Below are positions 1 through 8,957 of a stretch of DNA of 64,000 bases, one piece after another. Position numbers and translations under genes: made by a program. The stretch lies in contig NZ_CP030059.1 of assembly GCF_015291745.1 (NCBI RefSeq), forward strand, positions 3,685,501 through 3,749,500. The letters are read 5' to 3'. Below the pieces are notes generated by a model. The model made no database searches and had not been told where the DNA came from. It worked only from the letters and a program-made list of their open reading frames with translations. The number at the start of each line of letters is the position of its first letter. The stretch's first letter is position 1. Origin of the DNA: Bradyrhizobium sp. CCBAU 53351 (GTDB lineage: Bacteria; Pseudomonadota; Alphaproteobacteria; Rhizobiales; Xanthobacteraceae).

Positions 1-189
1 GAGACCTCGACCGACCGCGCGGCGCGCAAGAAGGCGTTCCGTCGCATGCTGGAGATCGCCGAGCGCGAGGACCCCGCCTACACGGTGCTGCACCAGAACG
101 CGACCTTCACGGCCAAGCCGAAATCGATCAAGTGGAAGGCATCGCCGGCCTTCGCGATGGATTTCCGCGCCGGCAATTTCGAGGCCTAG
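1..189 (+). CDS. Peptide/oligopeptide ABC transporter substrate-binding protein, C-terminal fragment
   Basis: An open frame enters from the left edge and stops with TAG at 187-189, leaving 62 residues. The tail contains AEREDPAYTVLHQNATFTAK, typical of the C-terminus of periplasmic dipeptide/oligopeptide-binding proteins (SBP family 5). It lies 3 bases upstream of two OppD/DppD-type ATPases and two permeases, which completes a peptide-type importer operon. The protein would bind solute in the periplasm and deliver it to the permeases. The substrate cannot be judged from this fragment; nickel, glutathione or opine-type substrates are also possible in this family. Confidence 0.8.
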   Translation, partial: ETSTDRAARKKAFRRMLEIAEREDPAYTVLHQNATFTAKPKSIKWKASPAFAMDFRAGNFEA

Positions 190-192
190 GCC

Positions 193-1176
193 GTGACACC
201 GCTGGTCAGCATTCAGGATCTGCGCGTCGCCTTTGCCAGCGTGCCGGTCCTGCGCGGGATCGATCTTGCGCTCGGCAAGGGCGAGGCCGTCGGCCTCGTC
301 GGCGAGTCCGGCTCCGGCAAGTCGGTCACTTGGCTTGCCGCCCTCGGGCTTCTGCCACGGCATGCGCAGGTCTCCGGCTCGGTGCGGCTCGAGGGGCGCG
401 AGATCCTCGGCGCGCCCGCGGCTGCGCTTGACCAGGTCAGGGGCGGGCGCATTGCCATGATCTTCCAGGATCCGGCGAGCGCGCTCAACCCGGTGCTGAC
501 CATCCGCAGGCAGCTCTGCGAAGCATTGGCGCTGCATCGCGATCTCCAAGGCAATGCCGTGAAGGCGGAAGCGCGGCGGTTGCTCGATCTTGTCGGCATC
601 CCCGATGCAGGCCGGCGGCTGGAAGCCTATCCGCACGAATTCTCCGGCGGCCAGGTCCAGCGCATCATGATCGCGATGGCGCTCGCCGGAAATCCGGATC
701 TCCTGATAGCGGACGAGCCGACCACCGCGCTCGATGCCACCATCCAGGCGCAAATCCTGGAGCTGCTCTCCACCGTTCGCCGCGAGTTCGGCATGGCAAT
801 GGTCCTGATTAGCCACGATCTCGGCGTCGTTGCGGAGAACTGCGACCGCGTCGCGGTGATGTATGCCGGCCGCATCGTCGAGCAGGCCCCCAGCAACCAG
901 CTCTTCGCCGATCCCGTGCATCCCTATGCGCAGGGCCTGATCGGCGCGCTGCCGCCGCTCGACGGACCCCGCCGGCGCCTCACCGCCATTCCAGGCACGG
1001 TGCCTGATCCCGCGAAGATGCCGTCCGGTTGCGCCTTTGCGCCGCGTTGCACGTTGGCCGCAGAGTCGTGCGGGCTTGCGGCACCAACCCTTGCACCGAT
1101 CGCGAATGACCGCAGCGTTGCCTGCATCCGCGCCGAGGCCTCGCGCCACGCGCTGCTCGGGATCGCTGCCGAATGA
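193..1176 (+). CDS. Peptide/opine-type ABC transporter ATP-binding protein (DppD/OppD-like)
   Basis: A 327-residue cytoplasmic ATPase that powers the importer. The Walker A motif GESGSGKS is near residue 36, the signature FSGGQVQR near 152 and the Walker [13 protein letters not shown] near 172, followed by the H-loop in ISHDLGVV. The C-terminal oligopeptide-transporter domain carries the family's cysteine-containing segment CAFAPRC. The start is a GTG three bases after the stop of the binding protein, so the genes are translationally close. The stop overlaps the next ATPase by 4 bases (ATGA). Family identity is secure; the substrate is unknown. Confidence 0.93.
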   Translation: MTPLVSIQDLRVAFASVPVLRGIDLALGKGEAVGLVGESGSGKSVTWLAALGLLPRHAQVSGSVRLEGREILGAPAAALDQVRGGRIAMIFQDPASALNPVLTIRRQLCEALALHRDLQGNAVKAEARRLLDLVGIPDAGRRLEAYPHEFSGGQVQRIMIAMALAGNPDLLIADEPTTALDATIQAQILELLSTVRREFGMAMVLISHDLGVVAENCDRVAVMYAGRIVEQAPSNQLFADPVHPYAQGLIGALPPLDGPRRRLTAIPGTVPDPAKMPSGCAFAPRCTLAAESCGLAAPTLAPIANDRSVACIRAEASRHALLGIAAE

Positions 1177-2159
1177 GCGCGCCGCTCGTTGAGGTGTCTG
1201 CGATCTCGCGCAGCTACGCGATGCGCTCCGGCATGTTCGGCCGCGCTACGGCCGTGCACGCCGTCGACGGCGTATCGCTGACGATTGCCAGGGGCGAGAC
1301 GCTCGGTCTCGTGGGCGAGTCCGGCTCGGGCAAGTCGACCACCGGCCGCATCGTGCTCGGCCTCGAGCCGCCCGATCGCGGCGAGGTGCACTTCGACGGC
1401 AAGCCGATGGCCGTGCAGGGAACGGCCGCGTGGCGTGCGCAGCGGGCACGCATGCAGATGATCTTTCAGGACCCGCTCGGCGCGCTCGACCGGCGCCTGC
1501 CGGTCGCGGCGCAGATCCGCGAGCCCCTCGACATTCACGGCGTCGGCACGCCGGCGATGCGCGACGAGCGTGTCCGCGAGCTCCTGCGCGCGGTCGAGCT
1601 GACGCCCGCGCATGGCGCACGTTATCCCGGCGCGCTCTCCGGCGGCCAGCGTCAGCGCATCGTGCTGGCGCGGGCGCTCGCCACGAAGCCCGATTTCTTG
1701 GTCTGCGACGAGCCGGTCAGCGCGCTCGACGTCTCGATCCAGGCCCAGGTGGTGAACCTGCTCTGCGATCTCCAGGCCGAGCTGTCGCTGACGCTGCTGT
1801 TCATCAGCCACGATCTGCGCGTCGTCAGGCAAATCAGCGATGTCGTCGCCGTGATGTATCTCGGCCGCATCGTCGAGATCGGCAGCGCCGATGATCTCTT
1901 TGCCCGTCCGGAGCATCCCTACACGCAGGCCCTCGTCTCGGCATCGCCGGCGCCGGGCCGCCGCAGCGCCGGCCGCATCGTGCTTTCAGGCGATCCGCCG
2001 AATCCGGCGGCGCGGCCGCAAGGCTGCGCTTTCCATCCGCGCTGCCCGCGCGCCATCGCACGCTGCGCAAGCGAGGTGCCGGCGCTGTCTGCCGTCGGCG
2101 GTGACAGGCAGGTGGCCTGCCATCTCGTGACGAGCGCTCAAACGCAGGACGCCGCGTGA
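1173..2159 (+). CDS. Peptide/opine-type ABC transporter ATP-binding protein (DppF/OppF-like)
   Basis: The second ATPase of the importer, 328 residues, expected to pair with the preceding one on the membrane complex. It has a Walker [10 protein letters not shown], a signature LSGGQRQR, a Walker B FLVCDEPVSALD and the C-terminal oligo/dipeptide domain with CAFHPRC. The ATG start overlaps the previous stop in an ATGA, and the end overlaps the permease start, a normal layout for Dpp-type operons. Nothing is missing relative to the family. Confidence 0.93.
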   Translation: MSAPLVEVSAISRSYAMRSGMFGRATAVHAVDGVSLTIARGETLGLVGESGSGKSTTGRIVLGLEPPDRGEVHFDGKPMAVQGTAAWRAQRARMQMIFQDPLGALDRRLPVAAQIREPLDIHGVGTPAMRDERVRELLRAVELTPAHGARYPGALSGGQRQRIVLARALATKPDFLVCDEPVSALDVSIQAQVVNLLCDLQAELSLTLLFISHDLRVVRQISDVVAVMYLGRIVEIGSADDLFARPEHPYTQALVSASPAPGRRSAGRIVLSGDPPNPAARPQGCAFHPRCPRAIARCASEVPALSAVGGDRQVACHLVTSAQTQDAA

Positions 2160-3088
2160 TGGGACGCTATGTCGCCATTCGCGTTGGACGGGCCGCGCTC
2201 ACGATCGTGCTTGTCGTCACCTTCGCCTTCGTCGTGCTGCGGCTGTCAGGCGATCCCGCGCTGATGATCCTGGGGCCCGAGGCGCCGCCCGAGGTGCTCG
2301 CTGCGTTCCGCAAGGCCTGGGGCCTCGATGATCCCATCTGGTTTCAATATCTCGATTATTTCGGCGCCATCGCCAAGGGCGAGCTTGGCCGCTCCATGCG
2401 TGATGGCCGGCCCGCGATCGAGCTGGTGCTGGAACGGGTCCCGGCGACGCTGGCGCTGACGCTGCCGGCGTTCTTCTTCAAGGTCGCGCTCGGCGTTCCC
2501 GCCGGCATCTACGCCGCGCTGCACCGGGGCTCCGCCATCGACCGAGCCGTGATGACGACGGCGGTTGCGGGCTTTACCGTGCCGAGCTTCGTGCTCGCGC
2601 TGATCCTGGTGCTCGTCTTCTCCGTGCAACTCGGCTGGCTGCCCTCGGGCGGGCAGGACAGCTGGCGTCACGCCATCCTGCCGATCGCGACACTGAGCTT
2701 AGGGGGCGCCGCCGTGCTGGCGCGCTTTACCCGCAGCGCGATGCTGGAGGTGCTGGGCCAGCCCTATATCCGCACCGCATCTGCCAAGGGCGTGCCGTGG
2801 CGCAACGTGGTGACGTCGCACGCGTTGCCGAATGCAGCGATCCCGACCGTGACCATTTTGGGATTCATGGTGGGCACCCTGATCGCGGGCGCGGTGGTGG
2901 TGGAGAGCGTGTTCGCCTGGCCGGGAGGAGGGCGGCTGCTCGTCGTTGCGGTTGCCAACCGTGACCTCGCCGTCGTGCAATGCATCCTCTTGCTGGTCGC
3001 GATGACCATGGTCACCTCGAACCTGGTCGTCGATTTCCTCTATGGCTTCCTCGATCCGCGCCTGCGCGCCAAGGGGGCGCACGCATGA
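2156..3088 (+). CDS. ABC transporter permease (DppB/OppB-like)
   Basis: An inner-membrane permease of about 310 residues with six predicted membrane segments, beginning with one at residues 9-29. The EAA-type cytoplasmic loop is visible as the YIRTASAKGVPWRNVV segment near residue 202. This pattern is typical of BPD_transp_1 permeases of the DppB type. GTG at 2156 overlaps the upstream stop; an ATG three bases later is an equally possible start. The end overlaps the second permease by 4 bases. Confidence 0.92.
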   Translation: MMGRYVAIRVGRAALTIVLVVTFAFVVLRLSGDPALMILGPEAPPEVLAAFRKAWGLDDPIWFQYLDYFGAIAKGELGRSMRDGRPAIELVLERVPATLALTLPAFFFKVALGVPAGIYAALHRGSAIDRAVMTTAVAGFTVPSFVLALILVLVFSVQLGWLPSGGQDSWRHAILPIATLSLGGAAVLARFTRSAMLEVLGQPYIRTASAKGVPWRNVVTSHALPNAAIPTVTILGFMVGTLIAGAVVVESVFAWPGGGRLLVVAVANRDLAVVQCILLLVAMTMVTSNLVVDFLYGFLDPRLRAKGAHA

Positions 3089-3945
3089 CCGACGCCACGT
3101 TGAAGGACGCAGGCGTACGTCGCCGCGTCAGCCTGCCGGCGATCCCGGTCTCGGTTGCGCTCGCCATCACCTGGATCGTTGCGATGCTGGTGATCGCGGC
3201 CTTCGCCGAGAAGATCGCGCACTACGGCTATACCCAGCTCGATTTGCGCAACCGGCTGGCCGCGCCCGGCAATTTCGCGCACTGGCTTGGCACCGACGAG
3301 CTCGGCCGCGACGTGCTGTCGCGTCTGCTCGTCTCGATCCGCATCTCGCTGCTGATCGCGTTCGGCGCCACCGCGATCTCGGCCGTGGTCGGCACCATGC
3401 TTGGCTTCCTCGCCGCGCATTTCCGCGGGGTTGTCGAGCAGCTCGTGCTGATGCTGACCGACTTCCAGGCCAGCATGCCCTTTTTGATCATGGCGCTGGC
3501 CGTGCTCGCCTTCTTCGGCAATTCGCTGCCGCTCTTGATCGGCCTGATGGGATTGTTCGGCTGGGAGCGCTACGCCCGCATCGCGCGCGGCCTTGCCATC
3601 TCCGCCAACGCGCAAGGCTACGCCGCCGCGGTCCGCCAGCTGGGCGCGACACCGCCGCGGATTTACCTCCGGCACATCCTGCCCAACATCGCCTCCACCC
3701 TGATCGTCTCGACGACGCTGGTCTTTCCCGAGGTGATCCTGATGGAATCGGGCCTGTCCTTCCTCGGCCTCGGCGTGCAGCCGCCGATGACCAGCCTCGG
3801 CAACATGGTCGGCTATGGCCGGGAATACTTGACGAGGGCGCCCTGGATCATGCTGGCCCCGGCGACAACGATCGTGGTCACGACGCTGGCGGTCTCCGTC
3901 ATCGGCGACTGGCTGCGCGACCGGCTGGACCCGACCTTGCAGTAG
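3085..3945 (+). CDS. ABC transporter permease (DppC/OppC-like)
   Basis: The second permease, about 286 residues, with an N-terminal cytoplasmic stretch, a first membrane segment near residues 21-43 and the DppC-type motif HWLGTDELGRDVLSRLL. The EAA loop reads AVRQLGATPPRIYLRHILPN. I chose the ATG at 3085 because it overlaps the upstream stop (ATGA). The open frame extends upstream, but that would place a long extension over the previous gene. It completes the importer; two palindromic repeats follow it. Confidence 0.92.
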   Translation: MTDATLKDAGVRRRVSLPAIPVSVALAITWIVAMLVIAAFAEKIAHYGYTQLDLRNRLAAPGNFAHWLGTDELGRDVLSRLLVSIRISLLIAFGATAISAVVGTMLGFLAAHFRGVVEQLVLMLTDFQASMPFLIMALAVLAFFGNSLPLLIGLMGLFGWERYARIARGLAISANAQGYAAAVRQLGATPPRIYLRHILPNIASTLIVSTTLVFPEVILMESGLSFLGLGVQPPMTSLGNMVGYGREYLTRAPWIMLAPATTIVVTTLAVSVIGDWLRDRLDPTLQ

Positions 3946-3952
3946 GTCTCGT

Positions 3953-3999
3953 GTCCCGGACGCGGTGCGGCGCGTAGTGCCGCTCCGCAGAGCCGGGAC
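3953..3999. repeat. Extragenic palindrome, copy 1
   Basis: An imperfect inverted repeat bounded by GTCCCGG and CCGGGAC, with GCGG/CCGC-type inner arms. It lies just after the permease stop. Elements with this GTCCCGG...CCGGGAC form are common in Bradyrhizobium-type genomes. It may end the ABC operon transcript, but there is no T tract. Confidence 0.6.
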
Positions 4000-4021
4000 C
4001 CGTGCCTCCGCGAGATTCTGG

Positions 4022-4072
4022 GCCCCGGCTCAGCAGCGCACCGTCGAAGTGACGCTGCGCTGCGTCCGGGGC
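4022..4072. repeat. Extragenic palindrome, copy 2
   Basis: A related inverted repeat with outer arms GCCCCGG (4022-4028) and CCGGGGC (4066-4072) and an inner CAGCAGCG/CGCTGCGCTG arm. It follows copy 1 after about 22 bases. The two form a pair in the 275-base gap before ilvD. Confidence 0.55.
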
Positions 4073-4220
4073 ACCACAGAGAGCCCGCGCCGGGAGCAGG
4101 GGAGCCCTGTCATGCCCAAGTTCCCGTTGCGCGCGTTCCCCGGCTGCGCTATCCGGCCACAAAGGCCTGAGGCGGCTTCCATTTTCCCGCTCAGGCACCA
4201 ACCCGAGGACGGAAACCGCC

Positions 4221-6071
4221 ATGCCAGCCTATCGCTCCCGCACCACCACCCACGGCCGCAACATGGCGGGCGCCCGCGGCCTCTGGCGCGCGACCGGCAT
4301 GAAGGATGCGGATTTCGGCAAGCCGATCATCGCGGTCGTCAACTCCTTCACCCAGTTCGTGCCCGGCCACGTCCATCTCAAGGACCTCGGCCAGCTCGTC
4401 GCCCGCGAGATCGAGCAGGCCGGCGGCGTGGCCAAGGAGTTCAACACCATCGCGGTCGACGACGGTATCGCCATGGGTCATGACGGCATGCTCTACAGCC
4501 TGCCGTCGCGCGAGCTGATCGCCGACAGCGTCGAGTACATGGCCAATGCGCATTGCGCCGACGGCCTCGTCTGCATCTCCAATTGCGACAAGATCACCCC
4601 GGGCATGCTGATGGCAGCGCTGCGGCTCAACATCCCCGCCGTGTTCGTCTCGGGCGGCCCGATGGAAGCCGGCAAGGTCAAGCTGGCCGGCAAGACCAAG
4701 GCCGTCGATCTCATCGATGCCATGGTGGCCGCCGCGGACTCCAAGGTCAGCGACGAGGACGTCAAGGTTATCGAGCGCTCGGCGTGCCCGACCTGCGGCT
4801 CGTGCTCGGGCATGTTCACCGCGAACTCCATGAACTGCCTCACCGAGGCGCTTGGCCTCGCGCTGCCCGGCAACGGCACTGTTGTGGCGACCCATGCCGA
4901 CCGCAAGCGCCTGTTCGTCGAGGCCGGCCACACCATCGTCGATCTGGTCCGCCGCTACTACGAGCAGGACGATGCATCCGTGCTGCCGCGCAACGTCGCG
5001 AACTTCAGGGCGTTCGAGAACGCGATGACGCTCGACATCGCGATGGGCGGCTCGACCAACACCGTGCTGCATCTGCTCGCCGCCGCCCACGAAGGCGAGG
5101 TGAAGTTCTCCATGCAGGACATCGATCGTCTCTCGCGCCGCGTGCCCGTGCTCTGCAAGGTCGCGCCCTCGGTCGCCGACGTGCATGTCGAGGACGTGCA
5201 TCGCGCCGGCGGCATCATGGGCATTCTGGGCGAACTCGATCGCGCCGGCCTGATCGACACCTCGGTCTCGACCGTGCATGCGCCGACCATGAACGATGCG
5301 CTGGAGCGCTGGGACATCAAGCGCACCAAGAGCGATGCGGTGCGCACCTTCTTCCGCGCCTCGCCCGGCGGGATCCCGACCCAGGTCGCCTTCAGCCAGG
5401 AGCGCCGCTACGACGAGCTCGATGCCGACCGCGAGAAGGGCGTCGTGCGCGATCTCGAGCACGCCTTCAGCAAGGACGGCGGTCTCGCCGTGCTCTACGG
5501 CAACCTCGCGCAGGACGGCTGCATCGTGAAGACCGCGGGCGTCGACGCCTCGATTCTGAAGTTCTCCGGCCCCGCGCGCGTGTTCGAAAGCCAGGACGCA
5601 GCGGTGGAGGGCATTCTCGGCGGCAAGGTGGTCGCAGGCGAGGTCGTGGTCATCATCTATGAGGGGCCGCGCGGCGGTCCCGGCATGCAGGAGATGCTCT
5701 ATCCCACGAGCTACCTGAAATCGATGGGCCTCGGCAAAGCCTGCGCGCTCGTCACTGACGGCCGTTTCTCCGGCGGCTCGTCGGGCCTCTCAATCGGCCA
5801 CCTGTCGCCTGAAGCGGCCGAAGGTGGCAACATCGGTCTCGTCCGCACCGGCGACGTCATCGCGATCGACATCCCGAACCGCAGCATCAGCCTGGAGGTC
5901 TCCGACGAGGAGCTCGCCAAGCGCCGCGCGGCCGAAGAGGCGAAGGGCGATGCGGCCTGGCAGGCGCAGGGGCGCAAGCGCAACGTCTCGACCGCGCTGC
6001 AGGCTTACGCCGCGCTCACCACCAGCGCCGCGCGCGGCGCGGTACGCGAGGTAAAGCGTCGCTCGAAGTAA
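4221..6071 (+). CDS. ilvD: Dihydroxy-acid dehydratase
   Basis: A 616-residue cytoplasmic enzyme that dehydrates 2,3-dihydroxy-acids to 2-oxo acids in valine, isoleucine and leucine synthesis, and in the route to pantothenate. The Fe-S and active-site regions are visible: [10 protein letters not shown], the cysteine segment [11 protein letters not shown], and the C-terminal signature [16 protein letters not shown]. Length matches the roughly 615-residue IlvD family, which carries a [4Fe-4S] cluster. The ATG is preceded by a GAGGACGG ribosome site. It appears monocistronic, with hairpins on both sides. Edd-type dehydratases share the fold, but the length and motifs fit IlvD. Confidence 0.96.
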   Translation: MPAYRSRTTTHGRNMAGARGLWRATGMKDADFGKPIIAVVNSFTQFVPGHVHLKDLGQLVAREIEQAGGVAKEFNTIAVDDGIAMGHDGMLYSLPSRELIADSVEYMANAHCADGLVCISNCDKITPGMLMAALRLNIPAVFVSGGPMEAGKVKLAGKTKAVDLIDAMVAAADSKVSDEDVKVIERSACPTCGSCSGMFTANSMNCLTEALGLALPGNGTVVATHADRKRLFVEAGHTIVDLVRRYYEQDDASVLPRNVANFRAFENAMTLDIAMGGSTNTVLHLLAAAHEGEVKFSMQDIDRLSRRVPVLCKVAPSVADVHVEDVHRAGGIMGILGELDRAGLIDTSVSTVHAPTMNDALERWDIKRTKSDAVRTFFRASPGGIPTQVAFSQERRYDELDADREKGVVRDLEHAFSKDGGLAVLYGNLAQDGCIVKTAGVDASILKFSGPARVFESQDAAVEGILGGKVVAGEVVVIIYEGPRGGPGMQEMLYPTSYLKSMGLGKACALVTDGRFSGGSSGLSIGHLSPEAAEGGNIGLVRTGDVIAIDIPNRSISLEVSDEELAKRRAAEEAKGDAAWQAQGRKRNVSTALQAYAALTTSAARGAVREVKRRSK

Positions 6072-6114
6072 GCTTCGCATCATCCGCGCAGGCTGCGGAT
6101 GGTCAACAAGTCCT

Positions 6115-6140
6115 GAACGGCCGGCGCAAGCCGGCCGTTC
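6115..6140 (+). terminator. Perfect stem-loop after ilvD
   Basis: An 11-bp perfect stem (GAACGGCCGGC/GCCGGCCGTTC) with a GCAA tetraloop begins 44 bases after the ilvD stop. A weaker hairpin (CATCCGC/GCGGATG, 6081-6101) precedes it. Only two T residues follow closely, so it may stabilise the 3' end rather than be a classical intrinsic terminator. Confidence 0.6.
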
Positions 6141-6241
6141 GCGTTAAGGATGCCCCGATGAACTTCGGCGGCCCTGGATTTTGCGGCGTATAATGCGGCC
6201 ACCTTCGCAAATCCATTTCGGGCAACTGGGGCACCATCGCA

Positions 6242-6616
6242 ATGTCTCGTACTCTCGCCGTTGTTTTCTCGACCGCCGTCGCAGCAATTTCCATGACGGG
6301 CGCGGCTTCCGCCGGCTGCTACAATTGCTACGCGCCGCCGCCGTGCCAGACCTGCTATCAGCAGCAATACGTCGCGCCGCAATACCGCACCGTCGACGAG
6401 ACCGTGATGGTCTCGCCGGGCTCCGTCGTCGCGCACCGCACGCCCGCGCAATACCGCACCGTGATGGTGCCGCAGACCGTGATGGTTGCGCCGCCCAGCG
6501 TCCAGTATCAGCGCATCCCGCCGCAATACGCCACGCGCCAGCGCGTCGAGATGGTCTCGCCCGGCTATTCCTATTACGCCCCGGTGCAGATGAACTGCGC
6601 GTCCTGCGGGTACTGA
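6242..6616 (+). CDS. Small exported cysteine/tyrosine-rich protein of unknown function
   Basis: A 124-residue protein with an N-terminal signal peptide (hydrophobic to about residue 23, cleavage near ASA-GC). The mature part begins with closely spaced cysteine pairs (CYNCY, CQTC) and ends with CASC. Between them the motif QYRTV occurs twice, among MV-rich segments and other tyrosine/proline-rich stretches, so the mature chain looks low-complexity and periplasmic or surface-associated. I do not recognise a named domain. A stem-loop with a T-rich tail follows it. Similar short exported proteins are common in Bradyrhizobium-type genomes (recollection, unverified). Confidence 0.75.
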   Translation: MSRTLAVVFSTAVAAISMTGAASAGCYNCYAPPPCQTCYQQQYVAPQYRTVDETVMVSPGSVVAHRTPAQYRTVMVPQTVMVAPPSVQYQRIPPQYATRQRVEMVSPGYSYYAPVQMNCASCGY

Positions 6617-6641
6617 GCCAGCGGAAGCAGACCGGCTTTGA

Positions 6642-6672
6642 GCGGCGCTCCTCACGGGGCGCCGTTTTCTTT
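6642..6672 (+). terminator. Intrinsic terminator after the small exported protein
   Basis: The stem GGCGCTCC/GGGGCGCC with loop TCAC (one mismatch) is followed by GTTTTCTTTT. It begins about 26 bases after the stop at 6616. This is a typical rho-independent form. Confidence 0.7.
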
Positions 6673-6926
6673 TGCGAGCAAAAAAACGAGGCCCGGCCAT
6701 GGAGACCAATCCTGCCGGGCCTCGCAACCGGCGACGCCCTGGGAGATGTCGCCAGTGTCCGGATGTGCCGAAATGTCGGCGCGCAGCGGCGCCGTGCCTG
6801 GCATCAAGCTAGTGGAACAGGCTGACGCTCGCCTGACAGGGCCGGCGGGAGGGGCTTGAGGCGAGGGGGCCAACTTCGCGTTGCCTTACGCGGTCGACTG
6901 CGTTAAGCGACAGCCATTCCGGACTT

Positions 6927-7016
6927 GGAAGGGTGGCCGAGTGGTTTAAGGCACCGGTCTTGAAAACCGGCGTGCCCGCAAGGGTACCGTGGGTTCGAAT
7001 CCCACCCCTTCCGCCA
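6927..7016 (+). tRNA. tRNA-Ser (anticodon UGA)
   Basis: A 90-nt tRNA with acceptor arm GGAAGGG (6927-6933) pairing CCCTTCC (7006-7012), discriminator G and encoded CCA at 7014-7016. The anticodon stem CCGGT/ACCGG encloses the loop CTTGAAA, giving anticodon TGA at 6961-6963. The long variable arm (around GTGCCCGCAAGGGTACC) is the class II feature expected of serine tRNA. The T arm contains GGTTCGAATCC. It reads UCA-family serine codons. Confidence 0.97.
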
Positions 7017-7485
7017 GTACGGCCCCCCTCCAACGGGAATGGCTAAGCCATTGAGTTGACGTCAATTTGCGCCAGCTGGCCCCAAGAACAACGTGAGCAG
7101 CCCCGGTGAGAAGCTACAGATCGGGGCGCGGCGAATTCCGACATTGCACGGAATTGAAGGAGAGTTGGGCACTTTGGTCCGCATGAGCTCGGGCGCTCGC
7201 GTCCGATGCAGCGGTGCAAAAGCGATGATGGTCGTGCGGTAACTGTCGATCCTGCAGATCGGAGTTGCCATCGTTCTCCTGCCTGAGGTCGTCTGGATCT
7301 GGATCGACAAGCCGGTCGTCGTGGCCTTGCTCTTCTGGAACCGCTCGTCATGGAGCGCTGGCTGACGACGCCGACGCTCGTTATCCTGATTGACGTGATT
7401 GGCGGAACGCTGGCGACCGCCGCATTCGCCGGTTGGCAGGCGTTGCTATCCAAGACATCGATCGTTAGGCCACAAGGGCTGAGCT
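7017..7485. other. Gap without a confident gene; possible decayed membrane-protein reading frames
   Basis: No intact gene is convincing here. Two hydrophobic frames on the plus strand adjoin in different phases. One (7243-7365) reads LLPEVVWIWIDKPVVVALLFW before a stop. The other starts at ATG 7350 with MERWLTTPTLVILIDVIGG and continues in a shifted frame into the channel gene. They look like a small membrane-protein gene with a frameshift, but this may be chance. A TTGACGTCAA palindrome lies at 7056-7065. Confidence 0.4.
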
Positions 7486-7941
7486 ATGCTCCTACAGTTG
7501 CTGGTCGGCACGCTCGTCAGCGTTATCAACATCGGCCTTCATGCACTCGTCACGGTTCTGGCGGTGGCGATTGCCCGTCGTGCCGGTCTGCAGCCGACCA
7601 GACGGCCGAGGCTGCATCTGATGGGTGTGATGATTGCGACTGCGGTCGTCCTGATGATCTCGCATGCGTTTGAAGTCCTGGTGTGGGCCGCAGCATACCT
7701 CGGTCTGCGCGCTGTCGCGGCCGATAGCGATATTCTCTACTTCGCCTTCGTCAATTACACGACGCTCGGCTACGGCGATATCACGCCTGTTCCTGAATGG
7801 CGGCTGATTGGGCCCATGACAGCCATGAACGGCGTTCTGCTGTTCGGCTGGTCCGCCGCGATCCTGTTCGAGGTGCTGCGCAAGACACTGGAGCACCTCG
7901 GGATCACCGAAGTTCACGGATATCGGTCCCCGGAGGCCTAA
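7486..7941 (+). CDS. Small potassium-channel-like protein (Ion_trans_2 pore)
   Basis: A 151-residue membrane protein. Hydrophobic segments lie near residues 2-30 and 39-70, then a pore loop with the selectivity filter TTLGYGD near 93-99 and a last membrane helix near 108-130. The GYGD filter is the hallmark of K+ channel pores. It has no cytoplasmic RCK/TrkA-N domain or cyclic-nucleotide domain, so it is a minimal pore protein; tetramers would be expected. It lies next to a FixK-type regulator transcribed toward it. Ion selectivity is inferred from the filter only. Confidence 0.82.
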   Translation: MLLQLLVGTLVSVINIGLHALVTVLAVAIARRAGLQPTRRPRLHLMGVMIATAVVLMISHAFEVLVWAAAYLGLRAVAADSDILYFAFVNYTTLGYGDITPVPEWRLIGPMTAMNGVLLFGWSAAILFEVLRKTLEHLGITEVHGYRSPEA

Positions 7942-7970
7942 ACGAGCACAATCGCCGCGAGCCCGGCCAT

Positions 7971-8654
7971 TCACGACTGCAGATCGAGAGTGGCGAGCTG
8001 TTGCCGGTCGAGCAGCACGATCTGGCGCTGGGTGTTGCCCACGAAGCCGAGAACGCCGAGTTCATGCAGGCGTGACAGCGCGCGCGAGACGGTTTCCAGC
8101 GTCAGGCCGAGATAGTCGGCGATATCGCGCCGCGACATCGGCAGCGCCAGCACACCCGCCGCCGTCAATCGCTTGTCCATTTCCAGCAGGAAGGCCGCAA
8201 CTCGCTCCAGCGAGGTTTTACGTCCCAAGAGCAGCATGTGGTCTTCGGCATGTTGGAGATTGTTGGTGGTCATGCTCAGCAGATTCTTGGCAACCATTGC
8301 GTCGCTGTCGGCGACCGTCTCCAGACTCTGCCGCTTCACGAGGCGCACGGTGGTGTTGACGATCGCCTCGGTCGTGAAACGGTGTTCGCTGCCATTTTCG
8401 AGCCCAAAGATGTCGCCCGCGAGGTGGAATGCTCCGATCTGCCGCCGGCCGTCCGTCAGCAGCTTGTAACTTCGTACGGCTCCTGACTTGACCTGGTAGA
8501 CATATTCCGCCGGCTCTTTCTCGCCGTAGATCTCGGTGCCCTTCCGATAGGAAAATTCGCTTAAACTGACCCGCGCATTTGATTCACTATCCATGCCAAA
8601 GACGCGAAGAGAATGAGGACGGAGGGGGGAATCCGTTGTGATGCGAACAAACAT
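7971..8654 (-). CDS. Crp/Fnr-family transcription activator, FixK type
   Basis: A 227-residue DNA-binding regulator with an N-terminal cyclic-nucleotide-binding-like beta roll (about residues 30-120), a dimer helix and a C-terminal winged helix-turn-helix. The recognition helix reads LGLTLETVSRALSRL; its E..TVSR pattern is the Fnr/FixK form that reads TTGA-N6-TCAA. There are no cysteines, so it cannot carry an Fnr-type Fe-S cluster, and it lacks the redox cysteine described for Bradyrhizobium FixK2. Start 8654 is chosen because GAGGAG lies 7 bases upstream; the frame stays open 18 codons further. It is divergent from a FixJ-type response regulator, and four matching boxes occur between 13404 and 26272. 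Confidence 0.9.
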   Translation of the reverse strand: MFVRITTDSPLRPHSLRVFGMDSESNARVSLSEFSYRKGTEIYGEKEPAEYVYQVKSGAVRSYKLLTDGRRQIGAFHLAGDIFGLENGSEHRFTTEAIVNTTVRLVKRQSLETVADSDAMVAKNLLSMTTNNLQHAEDHMLLLGRKTSLERVAAFLLEMDKRLTAAGVLALPMSRRDIADYLGLTLETVSRALSRLHELGVLGFVGNTQRQIVLLDRQQLATLDLQS

Positions 8655-8957
8655 AGGCCAACTCCTCAGCTCACCGCCGAATTGGTCCGTCAGACGAAAA
8701 AATCCCAAGTCCGAAACGCGCCGCGCTGTCCCGCTCCCGCCGAAGTTGATTTACGCCGTCGGTAGTGGTTCAATCCATTGTCCCAAGGTTCATTGTACCA
8801 AGGGGCAGGAAGCGGTTTGGTGCGCAGGATGAGAGGCGCTGCCCCTGCGAGAAATTGGCTCATTGCCAGGCAGGAATCTTATCCTCCAATCTGTTGGAAA
8901 CGACTGCTCCAAGATGAGAGGACCTCAACGGTCCCGTTGGAAGTCTGGAGGTGGAAG
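8655..8957. promoter_or_regulatory. Divergent regulatory gap between fixK-type and fixJ-type genes, with direct repeats
   Basis: This 303-base region separates two divergently transcribed regulator genes. It contains a direct repeat CATTGTCCCAAGG (8776-8788) and CATTGTACCAAGG (8791-8803), 15 bases apart start to start with one mismatch. This could be a tandem activator site. No FixK box is seen here, so self-regulation by the usual site is not evident. Confidence 0.5.

Noticed and set aside
924..1916. Long open frame on the minus strand opposite the two ABC ATPases
   Set aside because: It lies wholly opposite two secure genes, is rich in D/R/A/H as expected from GC-rich antisense frames, and has no motif.
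4191..5462. 423-codon minus-strand frame across ilvD
   Set aside because: Antisense to a complete ilvD with intact motifs; composition is that of a shadow frame.
7056..7065. TTGACGTCAA as a possible FixK box
   Set aside because: The arms are only 2 bases apart, not 6, so it does not fit the consensus, and it lies after a tRNA.
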